DNA of 13,264 bases from CAVALG01 sp963656085 (GCA_963656085.1 CAVKHV010000043.1:1-13264), one strand, 5' to 3'. Counted from the first letter of the stretch, positions 6,853 through 13,105 are shown. Notes: generated from the letters alone by a model not told the origin. Numbers and translations: made by a program.

Positions 6853-8043
6853 TCAGTGCCGCGGCTTTTTAAGCGTAGCGGCTCTGGATATGCTCTCTTT
6901 TCCAAAGCGTTCCTTAATTCGGTCTATCGAGCGTTCTACATCTTCATCTTTCAAATTATCCTCGCCTGTATCGTCAAACAGCGAGAACTGATGTGCGTCC
7001 GTTTCTGCAAAACCGAATACCCGTATACCGACCGAGCGCAGCGGCTTTACAATGCCGCCGTGGCGTTTTATAAGGTCCATTCCTGCGGCTTCGATTGTTT
7101 TGGTGGTACAGCAGGGGCGCTCAAGTCGGCATTGCATTTCCGTAACCTGCAAATCAAGGGTTCGCAAGTGCACCTGAACACCGCTTGCAAGAAATCCCCA
7201 TTTCCGAAGTGTTGCCGTAACCTCTTCCGTAAGTTTTAAAAGGACCTTGTGCAACTCCTGCATATCGGTTATGTCTTCCGCACCCGTAACCGAGCGCCCG
7301 ATGCTTTTCGGCGGAGTTACCGCGTCAAACTTTTCAACGGGGGAATTTTCTTTTCCGTTTGCGTATTCCCAAAGGGTGCGCCCCTGTTTGTGCATAGATT
7401 TTTCAAGCATTACAGGGTCCGCAGCCGCAATATCGCCAATCGTGAATATTCCGAGTGAGCGCAATTTCTTTTCGGAACTTTTGCCGATACCTATCATATC
7501 TTTAATCGGTAGTTTCCACAGTATATCCTTGTAATTATCTCTTGTTATAACGGTGGTCGCGTCGGGCTTTTTAAGGTCGGACGCCATTTTGGCAAATATT
7601 TTATTAAAACTGACGCCTACAGATACGGTAAGCCCGAGTTCGTTTTTAACAGTCTCCCTGATTGTGTCGGCTATTGTTTTACCGTCCCCGAATAGGCGGA
7701 GACTGCCCGTAACATCAAGCCAGCTTTCATCAATGCTGAATTTCTCGACCTGGTCGGTAAAGCGCAGATAAATCTTGTGAACTTCGTCCGAAAAATATTT
7801 ATACCTTTTATTGTCGGGCGGAACAATAATAAGCGACGGGCATTTTTGCTTTGCCTTCCATACGGTTTCCGCAGTGGTTACGCCCTGCGCCTTTGCAAGT
7901 TCGTTTTTAGCAAGAACAATGCCTCTGCGCTCTTTCTCGCTGCCGCATACCGCCACAGCGTGACCTTTGAGTTCCGGGTTATCCCTGCACGCCACAGAGG
8001 CAAAAAAGTTATTAAAATCGCAGTGCAGAATAACTCTGTCCAA
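6853..8043 (-). CDS. dinB: DNA polymerase IV (Y-family translesion polymerase)
   Basis: A 396-residue Y-family polymerase that copies past lesions. The palm begins HCDFNNFFASV with catalytic D9 and the steric-gate Phe pair 13-14. The second catalytic block FSIDESWLDVTG has D105 and E106. SVGVSFNKIFAKMASDLKKP at 141-160 is the conserved finger/palm segment. IGIGKSSEKKL near 184-194 is the helix-hairpin-helix of the thumb. The little finger follows. The sliding-clamp motif QFSLF is at 352-356, with a short acidic/basic tail after it. The start is TTG: an in-frame TGA lies at 8052-8050, two codons upstream, and no ATG precedes the conserved N-terminus. GGGGGG at about 8053-8058 can act as the ribosome site. 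A strong promoter and a LexA-like operator lie upstream, so SOS control is expected. Confidence 0.93.
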   Translation of the reverse strand: MDRVILHCDFNNFFASVACRDNPELKGHAVAVCGSEKERRGIVLAKNELAKAQGVTTAETVWKAKQKCPSLIIVPPDNKRYKYFSDEVHKIYLRFTDQVEKFSIDESWLDVTGSLRLFGDGKTIADTIRETVKNELGLTVSVGVSFNKIFAKMASDLKKPDATTVITRDNYKDILWKLPIKDMIGIGKSSEKKLRSLGIFTIGDIAAADPVMLEKSMHKQGRTLWEYANGKENSPVEKFDAVTPPKSIGRSVTGAEDITDMQELHKVLLKLTEEVTATLRKWGFLASGVQVHLRTLDLQVTEMQCRLERPCCTTKTIEAAGMDLIKRHGGIVKPLRSVGIRVFGFAETDAHQFSLFDDTGEDNLKDEDVERSIDRIKERFGKESISRAATLKKPRH

Positions 8044-8064
8044 AAAAAATCAGCCCCCCAAACA

Positions 8065-8076
8065 GAACAAATGTTC
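8065..8076. promoter_or_regulatory. LexA (DinR) SOS operator of dinB
   Basis: The plus strand reads GAACAAATGTTC: the GAAC-N4-GTTC core of the Gram-positive LexA box (CGAACRNRYGTTYC in Bacillus, from established knowledge). It lies 6 bp downstream of the -10 and covers the predicted start point, where a bound repressor would block initiation. It is in front of a DNA-damage polymerase, the expected place. Confidence 0.75.
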
Positions 8077-8082
8077 ATATGT

Positions 8083-8111
8083 ATTATAACATTTTTGCAT
8101 CTGCTTGTAAA
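8083..8111 (-). promoter_or_regulatory. Strong sigma-A promoter of dinB
   Basis: On the minus strand TTTACA (8111-8106) and TATAAT (8088-8083) are 17 bp apart, with a TG extension before the -10. The start point is expected near 8076, inside the LexA-like box, which leaves a leader of about 33 nt. Confidence 0.8.
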
Positions 8112-8132
8112 CAGTAATTTTTACAGAACAAG

Positions 8133-8579
8133 TTATTTTATTCCTACCATAAATCCGTCCGGTTTTAAACTGCAAACATCTCCGCCTATGACTTTGCCGT
8201 TGTACACAAGAATATGCAAAAAAACACCCTCCGGTTCGTTTGGGTAGTTTGTAACTTCATATGTGTATTGTTCCGCTGTTTTACCTTTAAACGGTTCAAG
8301 GTCAAAACCCTGTTTCTTTTGCAAAGCGTTGTATTCGGCATAAACATTATTAAATTCGGACGGAACGGTAACGCTTTTTTTCTGCTCGCTTTCGGCGGAT
8401 ACCTCCCATCCGTAATTGCCTATATATGATATTCTGTTTTTCGCATCGCTTTCTACAACATCTTTTTTTGCGGCGGTATTTGCCGCAACCGCATCATACA
8501 CTACAACTGCGGCGAGTAAAATAAGTATAGCAGCAATGCGACAGATGCGGCGATTTATTTTTACGGTATTAAAAAACAT
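8133..8579 (-). CDS. DUF4830 domain protein with N-terminal membrane anchor
   Basis: A 148-residue protein of unknown function. Residues 10-34 are a membrane segment with positive charges before it (NRRICRIAAILILLAAVV), so residues 35-148 lie outside the cytoplasm. The domain from about 55 (ISYIGNYGWEV, then VPSEFNNVYAEYNALQKKQG, then TYEVTNYPN, LVYNGKVIGGDVCSL and DGFM.GIK) matches the DUF4830 pattern as I recall it. The ATG at 8579 is chosen because AAGGGGGA precedes it; an upstream in-frame start at 8651 has no ribosome site and overlaps ispF. The gene lies 52 bp after ispF on the same strand. Its ribosome site is inside a 12-bp hairpin. Its stop is just upstream of the dinB promoter. Confidence 0.8.
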   Translation of the reverse strand: MFFNTVKINRRICRIAAILILLAAVVVYDAVAANTAAKKDVVESDAKNRISYIGNYGWEVSAESEQKKSVTVPSEFNNVYAEYNALQKKQGFDLEPFKGKTAEQYTYEVTNYPNEPEGVFLHILVYNGKVIGGDVCSLKPDGFMVGIK

Positions 8580-8623
8580 ACGGTTTCCCCCTTGCTTAAT
8601 TTTTATGAGTCGGGGAAACCGTA
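8579..8623 (-). promoter_or_regulatory. Hairpin sequestering the DUF4830 ribosome binding site
   Basis: Bases 8612-8623 and 8579-8590 form a perfect 12-bp inverted repeat around a 21-nt loop. On the minus-strand RNA the 3' arm holds most of the Shine-Dalgarno sequence and the A of the AUG. No T tract follows, so it is not a normal terminator. It could lower translation of read-through mRNA from ispDF, or act as an operator in DNA. Confidence 0.5.
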
Positions 8624-8631
8624 TAATACTG

Positions 8632-9117
8632 TTATTTGTATATAAGCGCAACCGCGTGGGCGCTTATTCCTTCGCCGTTTCCGGTGAAACCGAGGTGTTC
8701 TTCGGTTGTGGCTTTAACATTTACGCAGGTTTTGTCAATGCCGCAAAGGTCAGCTATTATTGCCGTCATATTTTCAATATACGGCGATAATTTGGGGTGC
8801 TGCGCTATAACCGTTGAATCTATGTTGGCAATGCGGTAGCCTTTGCCGCTTAGCATTTTAACCGTTTCTTTAAGCAAAAGCTTACTGTCAACCCCTAAAA
8901 AACGGTCATCCGTGTCGGGGAAGTGCTTACCTATATCGCCGAGCGCCGCAGCGCCGAGCAGAGCGTCACATATCGCGTGTATTAAAACATCAGCGTCCGA
9001 GTGACCGTCAAGCCCTTTTTCAAACGGTATTTCCACGCCGCCTAAAATAAGTTTTCTGTCCGAAATCAGACGGTGCACGTCATATCCGTGCCCTATGCGA
9101 AAAGCGCCGTTAATCAT
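8632..9117 (-). CDS. ispF: 2-C-methyl-D-erythritol 2,4-cyclodiphosphate synthase
   Basis: IspF closes the cyclodiphosphate ring of CDP-ME 2-phosphate with loss of CMP, in the non-mevalonate (MEP) isoprenoid pathway. It is a cytosolic trimer. The 161 residues are the normal length. Zinc ligands D13, H15 (GHGYDVHR) and H47 (SDADVLIHAICDALLGA) are present, as are GDIGKHFPDTD and the C-terminal ATTEEHLGFTGNGEGI. The ATG at 9117 overlaps the ispD TGA by 4 bp, so the pair is translationally coupled. AAAGGGGG inside the end of ispD serves as its ribosome site. Together with ispD this shows that the organism uses the MEP route. Confidence 0.97.
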   Translation of the reverse strand: MINGAFRIGHGYDVHRLISDRKLILGGVEIPFEKGLDGHSDADVLIHAICDALLGAAALGDIGKHFPDTDDRFLGVDSKLLLKETVKMLSGKGYRIANIDSTVIAQHPKLSPYIENMTAIIADLCGIDKTCVNVKATTEEHLGFTGNGEGISAHAVALIYK

Positions 9118-9809
9118 TTTATAACGCCCCCTTTACCCGATAAAAACAATTCGGCAATCTGTAAATCTTCGGGTGTTGTTACCTTTATGTTGCGGTAGTC
9201 GCCGTCCGCAATGATTTGCGGAACGCCCGATTCCGCCAAAACCGAGCAATCGTCGGTAAATTTGCTCAATCGGTCGGCGTTTTTATCAAGCGCATTTTTA
9301 AACGGCAGATATTCAACAATCTGCGGTGTCTGAACAAGGCGCAGATTTACCCTGCAAGGTCTTTCGTTTACGCAACTGCCGTTTACCGAAACCACAGTGT
9401 CTTTTGCAGGCACGCCGCAGGCAACCGAAATACCGCGTTTTGCGGATTTAAGTATTCGGCTTATAAATTCGGGCGTTACCATAGGTCTTGCACCGTCGTG
9501 TATAACGGCAAAGTCGGTATTGTTCGGCAACACGGTTATTGCGCGATATACCGATTCTTCACGGCAGGCGCCGCCCTCGCAAACAGCCCGAAGTTTGGTG
9601 ACGCCGTATTTTGCGGCTATTTCTTTGATGACGGGTATATCCGCCTTTTGCGCCGCTACGGTTATTTGCGAAATATCGGCGCATTTCTGAAATGCCAGCA
9701 GGGAATAGGCTATAACCGGTTTGCCGCATAACTCTGCCAAAATTTTATTTTGTCCGTTCATCCTTGTGGAACTTCCGCCTGCGGTTATAACCGCACTGAA
9801 ATTAAACAT
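9114..9809 (-). CDS. ispD: 2-C-methyl-D-erythritol 4-phosphate cytidylyltransferase
   Basis: IspD joins CTP and MEP to CDP-ME, the step two before IspF. The 231-residue form begins MFNFSAVITAGGSSTRMN, the family's nucleotide-binding loop with R16 and K22. GGACREESVYRAI (R83), IHDGARPMV (D105), the VPAKDTV and QTPQIV blocks, FTDDCSVLAESG and YRNIKVTTPEDLQIAE are all present. The ATG at 9809 is preferred over one 10 codons upstream: it has GGTGAG 4 nt before it and matches where homology starts. The upstream alternative would lie within the terminator T tract. The gene starts 16 bp after a strong terminator hairpin, so its promoter is unclear. Confidence 0.96.
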   Translation of the reverse strand: MFNFSAVITAGGSSTRMNGQNKILAELCGKPVIAYSLLAFQKCADISQITVAAQKADIPVIKEIAAKYGVTKLRAVCEGGACREESVYRAITVLPNNTDFAVIHDGARPMVTPEFISRILKSAKRGISVACGVPAKDTVVSVNGSCVNERPCRVNLRLVQTPQIVEYLPFKNALDKNADRLSKFTDDCSVLAESGVPQIIADGDYRNIKVTTPEDLQIAELFLSGKGGVIK

Positions 9810-9824
9810 AATTCTCACCGCCCG

Positions 9825-9859
9825 AAAAAAACGCAGCACCCTAATGTTAAGGCGCTGCG
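9825..9859 (-). terminator. Terminator/attenuator between the CD1247-like gene and ispD
   Basis: On the minus strand a 12-bp stem (9859-9848 with 9843-9832, two G-U pairs) with a 4-nt loop is followed by seven T (9831-9825). It ends the efp/CD1247 transcript. The ispD ribosome site begins only a few bases beyond, so either read-through or a weak promoter upstream of or overlapping the hairpin serves ispDF. Confidence 0.85.
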
Positions 9860-9891
9860 CTTATATAAATTATTTCAACCTTGCAGAATAA

Positions 9892-10320
9892 TTACTCGCA
9901 GTCCTCGGCGTGATCGCAGCAATCACAGTCACCGTCACAGTCGTCAAGGTCAAATTCAAGTTCTGTTCCGCAGTTGGGGCATTTGATGCCGCCTTCTTCA
10001 ATCATATCCTCGTCAAGATATATTACATCGTTGCAGTTGGGGCATTCAACTTCATAGCAGCAATCATCGTCATAATCGTCACAGCAATCATCACAATCGC
10101 AATCGCCGTAGAATTCTTCCTCAACATCCGCAAGATCCTCATCAACAGCGTCAATCTGTTCCGCCATATCAGAGCAAGCGTCTTCTATATCTTCAATCTC
10201 AAGCGCGATATCCTCAAGAACTTCAAGCATTTTTAAAATGAGTTTGCTTTCCTTTGAATCGCCGAGTTCCATACCTTCGGCTAAACCTTTGATGTATTGA
10301 ACCTTTTCATTGACAGTCAT
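9892..10320 (-). CDS. CD1247-type protein: N-terminal helical domain plus zinc ribbon
   Basis: A 142-residue protein without a known biochemical role. Residues 1-70 are helical and acidic, with a coiled-coil-like stretch (ESKLILKMLEVLEDIALEIE). This resembles the CD1247 N-terminal domain found beside efp in Clostridia. A CPNC...CPNC zinc ribbon has C93, C96, C114 and C117. It is flanked by two Cys/Asp-rich clusters, 74-88 and 128-141, with CDCDDCC and CDCCDHAEDC. The family is sometimes labelled a transcriptional regulator, but no helix-turn-helix is visible here. The ATG at 10320 has GGAGA upstream. It follows efp by 55 bp with no clear terminator, so the two are probably cotranscribed and may both relate to translation. 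Confidence 0.8.
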   Translation of the reverse strand: MTVNEKVQYIKGLAEGMELGDSKESKLILKMLEVLEDIALEIEDIEDACSDMAEQIDAVDEDLADVEEEFYGDCDCDDCCDDYDDDCCYEVECPNCNDVIYLDEDMIEEGGIKCPNCGTELEFDLDDCDGDCDCCDHAEDCE

Positions 10321-10375
10321 AATCTTTCTCCGTTTCTTAATGAAAAATTTTATTAAACACGGTTAAAAACCAATG

Positions 10376-10933
10376 TTATGCACGTTCCATATATTCGCCG
10401 GTTCTTGTGTCAATGCGAATCATATCACCCTCGTTTATAAAAAGGGGAACACGAATTTCCGCGCCGGTTTCAAGCGTTGCGGGTTTGGTGGCGTTGGTTG
10501 CGGTGTTGCCTGCAAATCCCGGGTCGGTCTGTGTAACTTTAAGTTCAACGAATGTGGGCGGTTCAACGCCGAATACATTGCCTTTGTATGAAAGGACTTT
10601 GCACATCATATTTTCCTTTACAAACTTAAAGTTATCGCCTAAGTCGGCTTCATTTATCGGGACAAGTTCGTATGTTTCCTGGTCCATAAAGTAGTAAAGA
10701 CCGCCGTCATTGTATGAATACTCCATATCCTTACGCTCAACATAAGCGGTAGGGAATTTTTCGGTCGGGTTGAAAGTTTTTTCAACAACCGATCCTTCAA
10801 TAACATTTCTTATCTTGGTGCGGACGAAGGCTGCGCCTTTACCCGGCTTAACATGCTGGAATTCAATTATCTGATAAACCTTTCCATCCATTTCAAATGT
10901 CATACCGTTTCTGAAATCTCCGGCTGTAACCAT
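10376..10933 (-). CDS. efp: Translation elongation factor P
   Basis: EF-P binds the ribosome between P and E sites and relieves stalling at proline runs. The 185-residue product has the normal length and three beta-barrel domains: KOW-like 1-62, OB 65-125 and C-terminal 130-185. K32 at the tip of the loop HVKPGKGAAFVRTKIRN is the residue modified in this family. The C-terminal signature GAEIRVPLFINEGDMIRIDTRTGEYMER is present. The ATG at 10933 has GGAGG 7 nt upstream. It has its own promoter and precedes the CD1247-type gene. The Ala/Pro-rich biotin carrier in this window alternates Pro with Ala and is not an obvious client. Confidence 0.97.
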   Translation of the reverse strand: MVTAGDFRNGMTFEMDGKVYQIIEFQHVKPGKGAAFVRTKIRNVIEGSVVEKTFNPTEKFPTAYVERKDMEYSYNDGGLYYFMDQETYELVPINEADLGDNFKFVKENMMCKVLSYKGNVFGVEPPTFVELKVTQTDPGFAGNTATNATKPATLETGAEIRVPLFINEGDMIRIDTRTGEYMERA

Positions 10934-10964
10934 ATTTTATAACCTCCAAATAGTTTCTCTATTT

Positions 10965-10993
10965 ATTTTATAACAAGTGCGGACAATTTGCAA
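10965..10993 (-). promoter_or_regulatory. Promoter of efp
   Basis: TTGCAA (10993-10988) and TAAAAT (10970-10965) are 17 bp apart on the minus strand. An alternative -10, TATAAA with a TG extension, overlaps it at 15-bp spacing. The -35 is also one arm of an inverted repeat, 10985-10993 with 11021-11029, just after the nfo-like gene. Confidence 0.55.
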
Positions 10994-11028
10994 GCATTAT
11001 TTCCCGATAAGCAGAAATATTTGCAAAT

Positions 11029-11886
11029 TTAACCTTCCACACACGCATTGTACGCCTTTTTCATAGTCAAAGCGTCTTCTGCCTGCGTTCCGTCGGATTC
11101 ACATATAACTATGGGCGAGCAGTTTTTCTTAACGATTAAATCAATTACAGGCTCAAAATCGGGACCGTATACGGTATCTTCAAAAGTCAGATGCTTTTTT
11201 TCGCCGCCGTCGGTATATTCAATTTTTGAAAAATGAGAGTGGAAAGAACGCAAGCGGTCGATGCCCAACCTGTCCTCAATTTTATCAAATATCTCCTTAA
11301 AATCGCCGTATGTTTTTAATCCGCCCAAAGTTCTTGCATTGAGGTGACCGAAATCTATGCAGGGTATCAGCCTTTCGTCAATTTCGCAAAGTGACAGAAC
11401 CTCGTCGAGCGTGCCGAGTTGATTTATTTTTCCCATGGTTTCGGGACAAATATGAATGTGCGAAAGACCGTTTTGATCCAACGCTGCAACGGCTGATTTC
11501 ATTGTATCGACAGCAAGCGCGAGTGCCTCTTCTCTTGAAATTTTGCCGCAGGAACCCGTGTGTACAACAATGCGGTTGCCGCCCATTGCGTCCACTGCGC
11601 GGGCGCTTGCAAGAATATAATCAACCGATTTAAGACGCTTTTCGGGGTCAATGCCCGACATTGAAATGTAGTAGGGCGCGTGGAGGGTGAGGGTAATCCC
11701 TTTTTCAGCTGCCGCTGCGCCCAGTTGCCGCGCTTTTTCTTCGCCTATGTTTACGCCTCTGCCGCATTGGTACTCAAAAACGTCAAGTCCCATCTTCTCT
11801 ATATATTCGGGCACGTCAAGACTTGATTTATACCCCATCTGCGAAAAACTTTTCGAGTTGCCCGCAGGGCCGAATTTTGCTGCCAT
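11029..11886 (-). CDS. Endonuclease IV-like AP endonuclease (TIM-barrel, Zn-dependent)
   Basis: A 285-residue AP_endonuc_2 TIM barrel of the Nfo family; Nfo cuts DNA at abasic sites. The metal ligands fit the trinuclear zinc site: H69 (LTLHAPYYI), H109 (VVHTGS), E149 (CPETMGK), D178 and H181 (CIDFGHLNAR), H216 (SFHSHFSK) and E263 (ICESDGT). The N-terminus lacks the usual GSHVS opening of Nfo (here KFGPAGNSKSF), so a sugar isomerase-type relative cannot be excluded, but the ligand set favours a nuclease. Two ATGs are adjacent (11889 and 11886). The second is chosen because AAGGAGG lies 7 nt before it and only 4 nt before the first. Its first base is shared with the yqeG stop, so it is coupled to yqeG. 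Confidence 0.85.
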   Translation of the reverse strand: MAAKFGPAGNSKSFSQMGYKSSLDVPEYIEKMGLDVFEYQCGRGVNIGEEKARQLGAAAAEKGITLTLHAPYYISMSGIDPEKRLKSVDYILASARAVDAMGGNRIVVHTGSCGKISREEALALAVDTMKSAVAALDQNGLSHIHICPETMGKINQLGTLDEVLSLCEIDERLIPCIDFGHLNARTLGGLKTYGDFKEIFDKIEDRLGIDRLRSFHSHFSKIEYTDGGEKKHLTFEDTVYGPDFEPVIDLIVKKNCSPIVICESDGTQAEDALTMKKAYNACVEG

Positions 11887-12386
11887 CATTCGTCCTCCTT
11901 ATAGCCGAATTTTGCAAGTATTTTTTTCTCATACTTGCGCCTTATTTTAAAACTTCTTTTATCTTCGGGTAATATCGGGCGCACAAGTATTGCCTTTACG
12001 CCCGAAAGCCGCGCGCCCAAAATATCGGTAAATATCTGGTCGCCTATAACGGCGGTGTTTTTTCTTTTAAGTTCCATTGCGTGCGCGGCGCGAATATACC
12101 CTATGGGCAGCGGTTTTGCCCCCAAATGTATAAACGGCAGTCCTATTCTTGCCGCAAACGGTTTTACACGTTTGAATTTTGCGTTTGAAAGAATTATTAT
12201 TTTGATACCGGAATTTTTAATGCCGTCGACCCATTCGCCGAGCCCCTCAAGCGGTTTCTGACCGCCGTGGGTGGAAAGTGTGTTATCAACGTCAACCATT
12301 ATCCCGTCTATACCCATATTTTTAATGGTTTCGGGTGTAACATCCGTTATTCTTTTTGTAATTAAATCGGGTTTAAATAAATTCAT
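11886..12386 (-). CDS. yqeG: YqeG-family HAD phosphatase
   Basis: A 166-residue HAD superfamily IIIA phosphatase of the YqeG type, with no established substrate. HAD motif I is VDVDNTL (D32 nucleophile, D34 acid/base), motif II ILSNA, motif III the Lys in AKPLPIGYIRA, and motif IV VIGDQIFTDILGA. The basic C-terminal tail (KRSFKIRRKYEKKILAKF) is usual. Two ATGs are adjacent, at 12389 and 12386. The second is preferred since GAGG is only 2 nt from the first and 5 nt from the second. A TTG start at 12416 has no ribosome site. In Bacillus, yqeG leads the yqeH-aroE-yhbY-nadD cluster; here it is instead coupled to an endonuclease IV-like gene. Confidence 0.9.
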   Translation of the reverse strand: MNLFKPDLITKRITDVTPETIKNMGIDGIMVDVDNTLSTHGGQKPLEGLGEWVDGIKNSGIKIIILSNAKFKRVKPFAARIGLPFIHLGAKPLPIGYIRAAHAMELKRKNTAVIGDQIFTDILGARLSGVKAILVRPILPEDKRSFKIRRKYEKKILAKFGYKEDE

Positions 12387-12424
12387 CATTTCCTCGCTGC
12401 TACAGTAAAAAATCAATTAAGTAG

Positions 12425-12453
12425 ATTTTATCACCTTATCGGCGTTATTTCAA
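12425..12453 (-). promoter_or_regulatory. Promoter of the yqeG-endonuclease operon
   Basis: TTGAAA (12453-12448) and TAAAAT (12430-12425) lie 17 bp apart on the minus strand, with a start point near 12418 and a leader of about 32 nt. It sits between the terminator of the 0.7-kb RNA and the yqeG start, so the operon need not depend on read-through. Confidence 0.65.
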
Positions 12454-12492
12454 GAAAAATATTATAATCATACCGCAAAACGCATAAAGCCG

Positions 12493-12527
12493 AAAAAACT
12501 TCCCCGCACACACTGTGTACGGGGAAG
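12493..12527 (-). terminator. Strong terminator of the 0.7-kb RNA
   Basis: On the minus strand an 8-bp GC-rich stem (12527-12520 with 12506-12499), one mismatch and 4 more pairs around a 3-nt loop are followed directly by six T (12498-12493). No minus-strand protein gene lies within the roughly 730 bp upstream, so it must end another kind of transcript. Confidence 0.88.
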
Positions 12528-12556
12528 CGCTATGATTTGTTTTAGTTTAAATTAAC

Positions 12557-12710
12557 TTACCACATTGGTCTGCTCCGTTTTATGTAGTTTGAATTCGATC
12601 ATAATTAAAACATCGGTCTGTCTCCTCTATTTATAATGATCTTAACTATAAAACTTCGTTTCTGAATTATCTGTACATCGGTCCAACCTCTTGAATTTAA
12701 TGTAGTAGGT
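12557..12710 (-). repeat. Three degenerate repeat units, each an SD-ATG-stop mini-ORF
   Basis: Three units near the 3' end of the RNA share the plan CATnAAA, purine-rich Shine-Dalgarno, GACC(G/A)ATGT. Unit 1: AGAGG (12691-12687), 8 nt, ATG TAC AGA TAA (12678-12667), encoding MYR. Unit 2: GGAG (12625-12622) within AGAGGAGA, 8 nt, ATG TTT TAA (12613-12605), encoding MF. Unit 3: GGAG (12576-12573), 7 nt, ATG TGG TAA (12565-12557), encoding MW. ATG-to-ATG distances are 65 and 48 nt, and the terminator starts about 30 nt after the last stop. Second codons are Tyr, Phe and Trp. Translation is inferred, not shown. Confidence 0.5.
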
Positions 12711-13105
12711 TTATAGGTTTATTTTTGTTACTTGTTTTGTTTTTTCAACCGTCCCCTTTGATAAGGATGGGCGACGGAACCGCAGCGCTTTAATAACTAC
12801 TGTTGAATTCGGTTTCACGGTTCACCCAAAGGACTGTTATCACAATTTATTTAACTATTCAATTTTAATATCTATAATCGTCATTATGTGAAAGTGTAAA
12901 CCGTCCTTTCTTTGGTAAATTCAATCTTTTTTGAAATTAACTGAATTTCGGACTCACTCCCAATAAGATTTAAAATCTAAGATTATATATATGAAATATA
13001 TTTTATATTTAATATATTTATTCGCCGGATTACGGTCCGGTATCCGTTTTGGTCAAAGGTTTAATGAATGTGAACTTAATAAATTTTCGGACTCAGTCCT
13101 TTCGT

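Noticed and set aside
6543..6905. 120-codon minus-strand ORF over the end of dinB and the intergenic repeat
   Set aside because: It reads through two terminator copies and the palindrome; the sequence is that of a translated repeat, not of a protein.
9216..9731. 171-codon ORF antisense to ispD
   Set aside because: ispD carries all family motifs on the other strand; this frame has no recognisable domain or ribosome site.
12711..12818. 35-codon basic ORF (GTG start, minus strand) inside the 0.7-kb RNA
   Set aside because: The GGGTGA ahead of the GTG is only 3 nt away, the start is not ATG, the frame overlaps predicted hairpins (12749-12777), and the product has no recognisable fold. Probably chance, but worth a homology check.
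12960..13020. AT-rich stretch as a replication origin
   Set aside because: No DnaA-box cluster (TTATCCACA-like) is seen nearby; the short palindromes fit RNA hairpins in the transcript better.
13085..13100. Hammerhead-like ribozyme suggested by CTGA...GAAA
   Set aside because: The invariant CUGANGA is not present (CTGAGTC instead), and no stem I/III partners for a cleavage site were found.
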